Positions 43,885 to 51,310 of a stretch of DNA of 64,000 nt are shown in pieces. A program made the translations under genes and the position numbers. The notes under the pieces were generated by a model that was not told the DNA's origin, did no database searches, and saw only the letters and a program-made list of their open reading frames with translations. The DNA comes from Candidatus Fermentibacteraceae bacterium (GTDB lineage Bacteria > Fermentibacterota > Fermentibacteria > Fermentibacterales > JCC-6): NCBI GenBank assembly GCA_016744855.1, contig JADGDO010000010.1, positions 62,001-126,000 on the forward strand. The letters are read 5' to 3'. The stretch's first letter is position 1. Every line of letters starts with the position of its first letter.

Positions 43885-44030
43885 GCACAGAAACAGCCGT
43901 AAAGGCAATCAAGGCTGAAGTTTACTCACGGGTAGTTGGTTATTATCGCCCCGTTCAGGACTGGAACAGAGGCAAGCAGGAAGAGTTTTCACAGAGAGAA
44001 TATGTAGATCTGAAAGTAGATAAGGATTAA
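43881..44030 (+). CDS. Stand-alone glycyl-radical domain of class III ribonucleotide reductase
   Basis: 49 residues from ATG 43881-43883, which overlaps the nrdD stop (ATGA); AAAGGTGG lies 8 bases ahead. The peptide contains KAEVYSRVVGYYRPVQDWNR and GKQEEFSQREYVDL, which is the C-terminal glycyl-radical loop of NrdD enzymes; the radical Gly would be Gly20. The domain normally ends the ~700-residue NrdD chain. Here it is a separate polypeptide that must bind the large subunit to place its Gly next to the active-site Cys. NrdG follows 3 bases later. Too short for most gene finders. Confidence 0.85.
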   Translation: MSTETAVKAIKAEVYSRVVGYYRPVQDWNRGKQEEFSQREYVDLKVDKD

Positions 44031-44033
44031 CAA

Positions 44034-44735
44034 TTGATTCGATCAATACAGGGCACAAGCCTGATTGATTATCCCGGCAGAATTTGTTCAGTTATTTTTA
44101 CTGCCGGATGTAATCTTGCTTGCCCATTCTGCCACAATCCGGAGCTGGTTAATGTCGATCTTCTGGATGGTGAGTTCAATCTCTCTCACGATGCGATTTT
44201 AAATGAACTGACTGAGCGAGCGGGATTTATTGATGCTGTGGTGCTTACCGGTGGTGAACCCCTGTTGTATGAAAGCAGCATTGACCTTCTCCGTCGGATA
44301 AAAGAAGAGACTTCGCTTGCTGTGAAGCTTGATACAAACGGAACTTTCCCTGACAGGCTGGAAAAAGCCCTGCCATATACAGACTTTGTGGCAATGGATC
44401 TGAAAGCTAGCCCGGAGAACTACATCTTCGCTACAGGAGGCCGATCCGGCTTCACTTTAGTCAGGGAAAGCGCACAGATTCTTTTGAATCAATCTCAGGT
44501 TGATTATGAATTCCGTTCAACAATGGTTCCCGGAGTCATAAACAAGCAGGATGTTATCAATCTTGTTAATGAATTCAAACCGGCAAGAATAAAAAGGTAT
44601 GCTATTCAGATGTTCCGTTCAGAGAAAACACTCTCATCGGAATTAACCGGAATGTCTTCTTATCCGGCTGGATACCTTGAAGCACTTGCAGCAGAACTGG
44701 TTGATCTGGTTGATGATGTTCAGCTCAGAATTTAA
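44034..44735 (+). CDS. nrdG: Anaerobic ribonucleotide reductase activating protein (radical SAM)
   Basis: 233 residues, TTG start with AAGGA ahead. Radical SAM cluster motif AGCNLACPFCHNPEL, then VVLTGGEPLLYESSIDLLRR and KLDTNGTFPDRL. It abstracts a hydrogen from the glycyl-radical Gly, here on the separate 49-residue peptide. Long form (NrdG2-like, 230+ residues) rather than the 155-residue E. coli type. Convergent with the ThiF-like gene, overlapping by 4 bases. Confidence 0.92.
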   Translation: MIRSIQGTSLIDYPGRICSVIFTAGCNLACPFCHNPELVNVDLLDGEFNLSHDAILNELTERAGFIDAVVLTGGEPLLYESSIDLLRRIKEETSLAVKLDTNGTFPDRLEKALPYTDFVAMDLKASPENYIFATGGRSGFTLVRESAQILLNQSQVDYEFRSTMVPGVINKQDVINLVNEFKPARIKRYAIQMFRSEKTLSSELTGMSSYPAGYLEALAAELVDLVDDVQLRI

Positions 44736-45493
44736 TCCAGACTGATTTTTATTGATCCGGTAGAATCTGCTCCCTTTAGAGAACTGACGATTCCCCTTAT
44801 TGTGTTTTCAACCATTTTGGATGGGAAACCGATCAGGGGAATTTTTCTGCCGTTACACATAAGCGAAACTCCTCCGGGTGCACAACCGGCGCAGGTGGAA
44901 CACTTACTGCCTGTATAATGAGCTTGAATCTCAGAAACCATCGCTGCTGCTACTGCCATAACTCTTGCGGAAAATGTTCCCAGCTCAAGTGAAGAATTAT
45001 GATCACCCACAACAGATAGTTTTCCGGTTCTCTCTGTGCGGATTTCGCTATGAGGACCAACGCCGGCAATACCGGAACAACCTATAACAAGCTTGCCAGT
45101 GTAGATAGACGACCACTCTTCTATAAGAAATGCTTTTGTTTCAGAGCTGTCAACAGCTTCAATAAGAACATCACAGTCTTTGTAGATTTCACAGGCATTT
45201 TCAGGAGTTAGTTTTATGTTGTGTTTTTCAACATCAATAGAGTCATTAATTCTCAAGAGGCTTTGAACCAGAGCGTCTACCTTGAAAGAACCAACCTGGT
45301 CAGTGAAAAAGAATTGTCTGTTGAGATTCTGAATTTCAACCTTGTCGAAATCGGCTATCACCATTGATGAAACCCCTGCTCTAGCCAATAGCATAGCAAC
45401 GTTTGAACCAATCCCACCAGCACCGGCGATGCCAATCTTCAGACTTGAAAAAATCTCAACCAAACCATCAGGACAATCTTTAAACATTTTCAT
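44732..45493 (-). CDS. ThiF/E1-like adenylyltransferase with Cys-rich C-terminal extension
   Basis: 253 residues, ATG with AGAGGTTG. ATP site IGIAGAGGIGSNVAMLLARA, FDKVEIQNLNRQFF, LIEAVDSSETKAFL and SGIAGVGPHSEI are those of the ThiF family 2 proteins, which adenylate a small sulfur carrier. After residue ~195 comes CSTCAGCAPGGVSLMC, which could bind zinc or an iron-sulfur cluster, then CNGRKIPLIGFPSKMVENTI and RGIVSSLKG. I recall a similar short NGKxIPLNPF domain appended to other sulfur or cofactor proteins such as MobB-like ones, but cannot verify it. A ThiS-like carrier is encoded at 53732-53929. Confidence 0.8.
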   Translation of the reverse strand: MKMFKDCPDGLVEIFSSLKIGIAGAGGIGSNVAMLLARAGVSSMVIADFDKVEIQNLNRQFFFTDQVGSFKVDALVQSLLRINDSIDVEKHNIKLTPENACEIYKDCDVLIEAVDSSETKAFLIEEWSSIYTGKLVIGCSGIAGVGPHSEIRTERTGKLSVVGDHNSSLELGTFSARVMAVAAAMVSEIQAHYTGSKCSTCAGCAPGGVSLMCNGRKIPLIGFPSKMVENTIRGIVSSLKGADSTGSIKISLD

Positions 45494-45607
45494 ATCAACC
45501 TCTTATAAACTTCTTAATGCACTGGATTTGTCGAACCACTCACTCTGCAGTCTTTAATATATCCGGGCTTCTTAAACAAAAACAGCAAATCAATACAAGC
45601 TGTGCCC

Positions 45608-46417
45608 TTAGTTCTCTGTTCTTACGAGGCGGAATCCGGAGTTAAATGTGCCATCTGCTGCGTGGCATGAGTTGCGCTCAGCAGAACGGCAGTTGAGAAT
45701 GCCATTTACAAAACTTCCACCCCTGAGAACTCGGTGAAAACTGTACATTTCTTCCTCTGTAGCCCCCCGAGCGGTTCCATCAGAGGGAGCATTGTCATAG
45801 CTGGTGAAAAATCCGTCCTCGCACCATTCCCAGAGACTTCCGCTCATGTCATACAATCCCCAACCGTTGGGGTACTTGTCCCCTGCCGGTAAAATCTCTG
45901 CGTCGTCAGCTAGATCGTAAACAACAAAAAGATCCGCTTCGGCCGGGGAAGCAGATTCTCCCCAGAAAAAACGAGTATCAGAACCTGCCCTACAGGCATA
46001 CTCCCACTCAGACTCGCTTGGCAATCTGTAAGTGTACCTTGGATCGAGAATGTTAACCTGTTCTATAAAATCTTGAGCCTGATTCCAACTGACAAAATTA
46101 ACAGGTGTATCAGGTTTGCCATCCCGCTCATCACCCGTTACCTCATTCCACATTCCGGTGGTAACTTCAGTTGTCATCATCTCAAAGCTTTCTATATCAA
46201 CAGAATGAGTAGGGCCCTCATCACTGTTTCTTCCCTCTTCGGAAGCTGGAGAGCCCATCATAAAGCTGCCGAAAGGAATGTATTCAAACTCCATTCCACT
46301 TACCGGTGAAAGGTAAGCAAAATCGGCTTCAACTTCAGGAGCGGGTGAAAACATCTTGATTCCTGCTAGAAGTAGATAGACAGGCCATAGTTTTGGTTGA
46401 AGAAGCAGCATAATCAT
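45608..46417 (-). CDS. FGE/SUMF1-fold protein, catalytic cysteine absent
   Basis: 269 residues with an N-terminal membrane anchor or signal (LLQPKLWPVYLLLAGI). The formylglycine-generating-enzyme fold is clear: FEYIPFGSFMMGSP, TPVNFVSWNQAQDFIEQV, YRLPSESEWEYACRAG, GLYDMSGSLWEWCEDGF, HRVLRGGSFVNG and SAERN..GFRLVR. The active site of true FGE is RCAxR; here it reads CRSAERN, so the key Cys is a Ser. It is therefore more likely a binding or structural SUMF1-like protein than a sulfatase activator. The start overlaps the end of the DUF2164 gene by 4 bases. Confidence 0.82.
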   Translation of the reverse strand: MIMLLLQPKLWPVYLLLAGIKMFSPAPEVEADFAYLSPVSGMEFEYIPFGSFMMGSPASEEGRNSDEGPTHSVDIESFEMMTTEVTTGMWNEVTGDERDGKPDTPVNFVSWNQAQDFIEQVNILDPRYTYRLPSESEWEYACRAGSDTRFFWGESASPAEADLFVVYDLADDAEILPAGDKYPNGWGLYDMSGSLWEWCEDGFFTSYDNAPSDGTARGATEEEMYSFHRVLRGGSFVNGILNCRSAERNSCHAADGTFNSGFRLVRTEN

Positions 46418-46698
46418 TTGGTTCCTCCATGCTCTGTATTCGGTTCCCTCTGCTCTTTGGCGAACAGGGTTGCCTCCATATCCTCTAGTCTTTCCGTTAG
46501 GAAAGACCTTGCATCATAGATAGCACTGTTGTAAATCACGGGAGAGAGTTTGGCAAGAAACATGTCCAGAATCATCCCCGCTCTGAACTCAGATAACTCC
46601 AGCTCAAATTCCTCATCAAAGAACTCAGAGATGCCGCGGATCAGAGCATTCCGATGCTCTATTGATAACTCGACATCACCAGGCAATCTTCTATCCAT
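46414..46698 (-). CDS. DUF2164-family protein
   Basis: 94 residues from ATG 46696-46698 (GGGAGGGTG ahead). LIRGISEFFDEEFELELSEF, AGMILDMFLAKLSPVIYN and AIYDARSFL follow the DUF2164 pattern (cytoplasmic helical protein, no known function). Cotranscribed with the FGE-fold gene. Confidence 0.72.
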   Translation of the reverse strand: MDRRLPGDVELSIEHRNALIRGISEFFDEEFELELSEFRAGMILDMFLAKLSPVIYNSAIYDARSFLTERLEDMEATLFAKEQREPNTEHGGTK

Positions 46699-46776
46699 CA
46701 CACCCTCCCGAAATAACATTTACATCAATTGTTCTATAAAACATAACAGCAAACAAGAGAACTGATCTTATTTCAG

Positions 46777-47919
46777 TTACAGCTCGAGTATGTAAATCTG
46801 CTGATAGAGTTCAGGATTGATGGAGTAGGCAATCATACCCTGTTCATCAATATTGAAGTCCCAGAAAACAGCATCATCTCCCGCATCAGGTACAGTGGCT
46901 GTGAAGAGCAATTCACCATTGAAATCATAAACATCGAATACCGGCTGATGAATGGTACCGCGCCTTACCCAGATTCTTTCTTCTCCATCAACTTCTATCT
47001 CACTGATTGAATTTCTGTATGGAGCCGGGTCATAATCAAGAGCAACACCACTCGCTCCGAGACTCTCAAGGTATGCAATTACATATACCTCTTCGTCCTC
47101 TATCTCCTCAGGAGTTTTCTCTACTCTCTCAGCATCTTTCTCTATCTCGACAAACAACTCACCCTCAGCAGTAAAGCCCTGTACAAGGTACTCTTCACTG
47201 GTAAGCTCTGCCATAAATACATTCCCACTTCTGTCAGCTGTGAAAACATGTCCCATGATAGTGTTTTCCAGCAGGGCGGTAAGGTTCTGAGGATCGAAGG
47301 GGAACTCGTATTCCCAGTATTTTACAACAGGTTCTTCAGTTTCCTCGTAACGGCCGATGAATGTGGTAACGCTCAGCTCTCCACTCTCGTCTGGGCCAAC
47401 CTCGAGTCTGATTGCCACATAGGCATTGCTGTCCGCTCCGATGGTGTTCATCGGTGGATTGTTGTAAAACGGTGTGACAATACCGAGCCATTCACCTTCG
47501 GGTGTAAACGCATGCATTCCACCACTGAAGGGAGACTCTACAAAAATCCTTCCGTCGCCCACAACAGTCATAGACATAGGATTCCTGACTTCACCGGGAC
47601 CATCACCCTCGTTTGAGATCTGCCTGATAAACTCACCACTCGGGCTGAAAACTCTAACGCAACAGGCGGAGCGGTCGAGAACAAGGATGTTTCCGTCAAG
47701 ATCATGATCGATCTGCTGGACAGCTCCTAGTACATAGTTACTGTCACCCAACTCAACACCGATAGTTCCGACAATACTCATTTCAAGGATATCGCCATCC
47801 GAATCTATTGAAATTTGATCAGTTTCTGAAGTATCAGGAGTATCCGATGCTTCCTCACCGCATCCCGTCAGAAAAAACACAGACAGTGCTACAGGTAACA
47901 ATTTTCTAAAAATGCTCAT
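46777..47919 (-). CDS. Six-bladed beta-propeller lipoprotein
   Basis: 380 residues. Signal MSIFRKLLPVALSVFFLTGC with lipobox LTGC. The mature protein shows NHL-like repeats (QIDHDLDGNILVLDRSACCV, RVFSPSGEFIRQISNEGDGP, GEVRNPMSMTVVGDGRIFV), the pattern of the 6-bladed propeller lipoproteins common in Bacteroidetes-related bacteria. Probably outer-membrane bound and ligand binding. Divergent from the ABC transporter at 48365. Confidence 0.8.
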   Translation of the reverse strand: MSIFRKLLPVALSVFFLTGCGEEASDTPDTSETDQISIDSDGDILEMSIVGTIGVELGDSNYVLGAVQQIDHDLDGNILVLDRSACCVRVFSPSGEFIRQISNEGDGPGEVRNPMSMTVVGDGRIFVESPFSGGMHAFTPEGEWLGIVTPFYNNPPMNTIGADSNAYVAIRLEVGPDESGELSVTTFIGRYEETEEPVVKYWEYEFPFDPQNLTALLENTIMGHVFTADRSGNVFMAELTSEEYLVQGFTAEGELFVEIEKDAERVEKTPEEIEDEEVYVIAYLESLGASGVALDYDPAPYRNSISEIEVDGEERIWVRRGTIHQPVFDVYDFNGELLFTATVPDAGDDAVFWDFNIDEQGMIAYSINPELYQQIYILEL

Positions 47920-48197
47920 TTCTCTTCCTTCCTTTGTTTATCTCACATGCTCTTTCAGCAGTTAACTTAAAATTATCCAAAAATGTAAAGAAATTGGCAA
48001 TTTTTTTATTCCCATAAGAATCAAGACAAAAGGAAGGACTCAAAAGTTACAAAAACTAACTGTTGAACCTGCCTATCTGGTTCTCACATACTTGTTCGTC
48101 AATACTCATCAACAATTATATATTCAGTTTTCAGAATGTCAAAAAAAAAGGAAAAATATTTACTTATTCTTTAGCAATTTGCATGATTATGTTACCT

Positions 48198-48285
48198 TTT
48201 GCACAGGGGAACACTAGGAGTGCAAACTGAAGCAACCACCTGTGGATAATCTTATGTGAATCGCTGGAATCAGCCGCATAAGATT
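48198..48285 (+). promoter_or_regulatory. Two hairpins in the leader of the ABC transporter operon
   Basis: TTTGCAC (48198-48204) pairs with GTGCAAA (48220-48226), and AATCTTATG (48248-48256) pairs with CATAAGATT (48277-48285), the latter followed by a T-rich stretch. They lie 80-170 bases before the GTG of the ATPase gene. They might form an attenuator or protein-binding leader. The rest of 47920-48364 is AT-rich with no gene that I can see. Confidence 0.4.
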
Positions 48286-48364
48286 CGTAATTATTTTATT
48301 GTTATTTGTATATTTTGCTTGATTCGATTATCTTTTTGAATCAAATCTACAGGGAGGGATTCAA

Positions 48365-49297
48365 GTGGCAGAGAACTGTATCAGAGTGCAAAATCTTCTG
48401 AAATCGTACAAAGACTTAACAGCCGTCAACAACATCAGTTTCGATGTTCGCAAGGGAGAGATTCTAGGAATTCTCGGGCCGAACGGTTCCGGTAAAACGA
48501 CCACACTTAAATCTATACTCGGTCTTATTGAATTCGATAGTGGATCTGTAGAGGTAAACAATCTTTCTATAAAAAAACAGAGAAATGATATTCTGAAGAG
48601 TGTAGGCGCCGTGCTGGAAGGGGCTAGAAACATCTACTGGCATCTCACCCCAATGGAAAACCTTGCTTATTTTGCAGGAATTAGAGGTCTCTCTAAAAGA
48701 GATATTGCAGAGAGAGCAGAGTACCTGCTGGACAGCCTTAAACTCTCGGATGTTGCAAACAAAGAAGTGAGACAGTTCTCAGCAGGTATGAAGCAGAAAT
48801 GCGCTCTGGCCTGCTCGTTCATACACGACCCCTCTATTCTTCTTCTTGATGAACCGACTCTTGGGCTTGATGTTGAGATTACAAGAACCATAATGACTTG
48901 GCTTCGGCATGTGGTTGAAAAAGAAGGCAAGACCATCGTTATTACATCACACAACATGGATTTTGTAGAGTCTATCTGTGAAAGAATTCTGATCATACGC
49001 AAGGGAGAAATAGTCTCCCATGAAACAGTAAAGTCACTCAAGGAAAAATTCTCCAAAAAGCATTTCCTGATTGATCTTGCTGAAGAGCCACAGTCTACTC
49101 TCATGGATAGGATTTCAACCCTGGGAGAAGCAAGTTTGTCGGACAAAACCCTGCGAATTGAACTGAAAACAGTGGAAAGCCTGATCCCTCTGATGAAGGC
49201 AATTGAAGAATCCGGTGTAAGAATGTTGAACTTCCGCACCGTAGAAAATGACCTGGAAGACATCTTCCTAGAAGTGATAAAGGAGGGCAAGCAATGA
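48365..49297 (+). CDS. ABC transporter ATP-binding protein
   Basis: 310 residues, GTG start with GGGAGGGA. Walker A LGPNGSGKTTT, signature FSAGMKQKCALA, Walker B SILLLDEPTLGLD and ITSHNMDFVE are complete. The C-terminal ~80 residues (FLIDLAEEPQ to NDLEDIFLEVIKEGK) are the usual extension of ABC-2 exporters. Pairs with the permease that overlaps its last 4 bases. Substrate unknown. Confidence 0.9.
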   Translation: MAENCIRVQNLLKSYKDLTAVNNISFDVRKGEILGILGPNGSGKTTTLKSILGLIEFDSGSVEVNNLSIKKQRNDILKSVGAVLEGARNIYWHLTPMENLAYFAGIRGLSKRDIAERAEYLLDSLKLSDVANKEVRQFSAGMKQKCALACSFIHDPSILLLDEPTLGLDVEITRTIMTWLRHVVEKEGKTIVITSHNMDFVESICERILIIRKGEIVSHETVKSLKEKFSKKHFLIDLAEEPQSTLMDRISTLGEASLSDKTLRIELKTVESLIPLMKAIEESGVRMLNFRTVENDLEDIFLEVIKEGKQ

Positions 49298-50058
49298 AAT
49301 TGCTAACAATGCTCGCTGTAGAAGGAAAGATGATGCTCTGGAGTCTTAAAAGGTACATGTTCAACACAGTGGCTATGGTCGCTGTAATGTTCCTGATATT
49401 CATGGGGATGTTCTGGGGGATTAAGACAATCGGTGGTTCCGGTGTAACAGGTGAATCCCTGGACAGTATGCTGGTCGGATACATCCTCTGGGTAAGCGCC
49501 ATGCTTGCCCTCGGCAATACCGGTACTGAAATTCTGAGTGAATCTCAGAGGGGTACTTTAGAGCAGCTCTATCTATCTCCTCTGGGGGCTCACAAAATCT
49601 TCTTCTTCAGAGCTCTGGTCAACATTGTATTCAATTTCATAATCATTACAATAATGCTCTACCTGTCTATGGCCGCAACTGGAAGGTGGATGAATGTAAA
49701 TCTTCTCTACCTCTATCTAATGGTTCTGATATCAACGCTGTCTCTGGTCGGAGTCAGCTTCATGATGGGCGGTCTCGGCCTTATTCACAAGAAAATCAGT
49801 TCTGTAAACGGAATACTTTCTTTCGGCCTTATCGGCCTGATGCTGCTGCCGACATACCCTTTAACACCATACGCATTCCTGCCTTTCATCGCAGGTGCTG
49901 CGGCTGTGCGTAATTCAATAGTACTGGGTACTTCTTTCCCGATTTGGTGGTACCTGTTCATTACAGCAAACAGCTTGTTTTACATGATTATAGGATTGAT
50001 CATTTTCAAGAAGATGGAAGCAAAAGCCAAACGGCTTAACAAGATGAATCAGTACTAG
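49294..50058 (+). CDS. ABC-2 type transporter permease
   Basis: 254 residues with six hydrophobic segments. GTEILSESQRGTLEQLYLSP is the conserved cytoplasmic loop of ABC-2 permeases, and LSLVGVSFMMGGLGLIHKKI follows. The ATG overlaps the ATPase stop (translational coupling). Transcription ends at the hairpin at 50074-50098. Confidence 0.87.
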   Translation: MKLLTMLAVEGKMMLWSLKRYMFNTVAMVAVMFLIFMGMFWGIKTIGGSGVTGESLDSMLVGYILWVSAMLALGNTGTEILSESQRGTLEQLYLSPLGAHKIFFFRALVNIVFNFIIITIMLYLSMAATGRWMNVNLLYLYLMVLISTLSLVGVSFMMGGLGLIHKKISSVNGILSFGLIGLMLLPTYPLTPYAFLPFIAGAAAVRNSIVLGTSFPIWWYLFITANSLFYMIIGLIIFKKMEAKAKRLNKMNQY

Positions 50059-50073
50059 AAGTGTACAAAGTTT

Positions 50074-50108
50074 ATCCCCCCATATTGCATGGGGGGATTA
50101 TTTATTAC
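50074..50108. terminator. Bidirectional rho-independent terminator
   Basis: ATCCCCCCAT (50074-50083), loop ATTGC, ATGGGGGGAT (50089-50098): ten perfect pairs, followed by TATTTATTA on the plus strand; on the minus strand AAACTTTGTAC follows. It separates the ABC operon from the convergent cupin gene. Confidence 0.88.
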
Positions 50109-50447
50109 TTACAGCTTCGGAATCGAGCAGAGGAATACGAGTGGTTCATTGCCTGTATTCACAAAACCGTGTTCCTCGTTGGGCAGAACAAGAACAGCAC
50201 ATCCTGCTGAAATGTGACTTTGACCATCGCTGTGTCTTGCAATACCGGTTCCCGAAAGCACATAAACTTCGTGCTCCCAGTTATGGGTGTGGAAGGGAGT
50301 TTTTCCACCGGCTTCAAGGGTGAATTGCCTCATTACAAAGTTGGGAGCGCCATCTTTCTCTCCGATTAGCACTCTTTTCTTTACTGCAACCGCACCTTCA
50401 ACCTCAACTGCCTGATTGCTTACTTCTGTATAGTGTTTGACAATCAT
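50109..50447 (-). CDS. Small cupin-domain protein
   Basis: 112 residues, ATG with GGAGGAAAG. Cupin motif 1 TPFHTHNWEHEVYVLSGTG (two His, Glu) and motif 2 PNEEHGFVNTG (His) supply the metal ligands of a single-domain cupin. Members are metal-dependent isomerases, dioxygenases or sensors. Twelve bases downstream of the OsmC-like gene, same operon. Confidence 0.85.
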   Translation of the reverse strand: MIVKHYTEVSNQAVEVEGAVAVKKRVLIGEKDGAPNFVMRQFTLEAGGKTPFHTHNWEHEVYVLSGTGIARHSDGQSHISAGCAVLVLPNEEHGFVNTGNEPLVFLCSIPKL

Positions 50448-50459
50448 CTTTCCTCCAGT

Positions 50460-50870
50460 CTACTCAACCTCGGATTGCGTCAGAACCTGAGTCACAAAAT
50501 TGGGCATTGCTTTTTCAACATGTCTTGCAACTGCACACTGTTCTGCAGATCTGACAAGAGCGTTGTGATACTTCTGTGGAAATGAATCCGGAACAATAAT
50601 GTTAATTCTGAATTTGCCAATCAATCTCTGCTCTGGATCAACTTCGGGTGAGATGGAAAGTGAAATACCTTCAGTATCAAGCCCGCGATGCTGGCAGAAT
50701 GAAAGAACAAATATCCCGGCGCAGGTTCCCATTGATGCAAGAAAGAGTGTAAAAGGTTCCGGTTCGGATCCTTCTCCACCACTTTGAACTCCCTGATCGG
50801 TCTTAATCGTGAAGCCGCCAATTTCTGCATCAACTCTTTTCCCGCCGGGAAATACTACTTTGAAATCCAT
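50460..50870 (-). CDS. OsmC/YhfA-family protein
   Basis: 136 residues from ATG 50868-50870 (AGGAGTG ahead). PEPFTLFLASMGTCAGIFVL carries the first Cys, and SAEQCAVARHV the second; the pair is the peroxidase-type redox centre of the OsmC family. May reduce organic hydroperoxides. Cotranscribed with the cupin. Confidence 0.85.
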   Translation of the reverse strand: MDFKVVFPGGKRVDAEIGGFTIKTDQGVQSGGEGSEPEPFTLFLASMGTCAGIFVLSFCQHRGLDTEGISLSISPEVDPEQRLIGKFRINIIVPDSFPQKYHNALVRSAEQCAVARHVEKAMPNFVTQVLTQSEVE

Positions 50871-50953
50871 CTTATGCACTCCTGTCTGCTCGAGAACCAT
50901 AGAGGTTTTTTACTAATACTGACTTACCTTGAAGTGCAGTATACAAACTCTAA

Positions 50954-51220
50954 TTACATTAGTTCCCTAGCAAAAAGAAGAACGATAACAAGCACAACAA
51001 CACCAACGGCACCAAGAATAGAAAGTGTTCTTTTTCTCTTTATCGTGGACTGAAAATCATCCGGGAATTCAGCAAGAGGTATCTTGCCGCAATTGGGGCA
51101 GCTGTAAGAAGCTGCTGAATTGACTATAAGCATTCCGATAAGACCGGCATGCCTTCCCACATTACTTGTGCTGGACTTCTGTACCTGCTGCTCGTGACAT
51201 CTGGGGCAATGCTGTTCCAT
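50954..51220 (-). CDS. Zinc-ribbon membrane protein
   Basis: 88 residues. Two Cys pairs, CPRC (residues 5-8) and CPNC (about 42-45), can form a zinc ribbon; a C-terminal hydrophobic helix (ILGAVGVVVLVIVLLF) anchors it. No known function. ATG with AAAAGGAA ahead. Confidence 0.65.
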   Translation of the reverse strand: MEQHCPRCHEQQVQKSSTSNVGRHAGLIGMLIVNSAASYSCPNCGKIPLAEFPDDFQSTIKRKRTLSILGAVGVVVLVIVLLFARELM

Positions 51221-51254
51221 TGTAATTCCTTTTCTTTACTCGAGTGATAATTTC

Positions 51255-51293
51255 CAGATAAAATACAAGGGGGTGACCATACAGGCCACCCCC
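51255..51293 (-). terminator. Terminator after the VIT/vWA gene
   Basis: GGGGGTG (51269-51275) pairs with CACCCCC (51287-51293), with an inner CC/GG; read on the minus strand the hairpin is followed by TTGTATTTTATC. It lies 18 bases after the stop of the gene at 51311. Confidence 0.75.
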
Positions 51294-51310
51294 GACAAGG
51301 AGTAGAACTT

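Noticed and set aside
43870-43890. Programmed -1 frameshift fusing NrdD with the glycyl-radical peptide
   Set aside because: The context ATCAAATGA is not a slippery heptamer, and the second frame has its own ATG and ribosome site, so reinitiation is the simpler reading. Not excluded.
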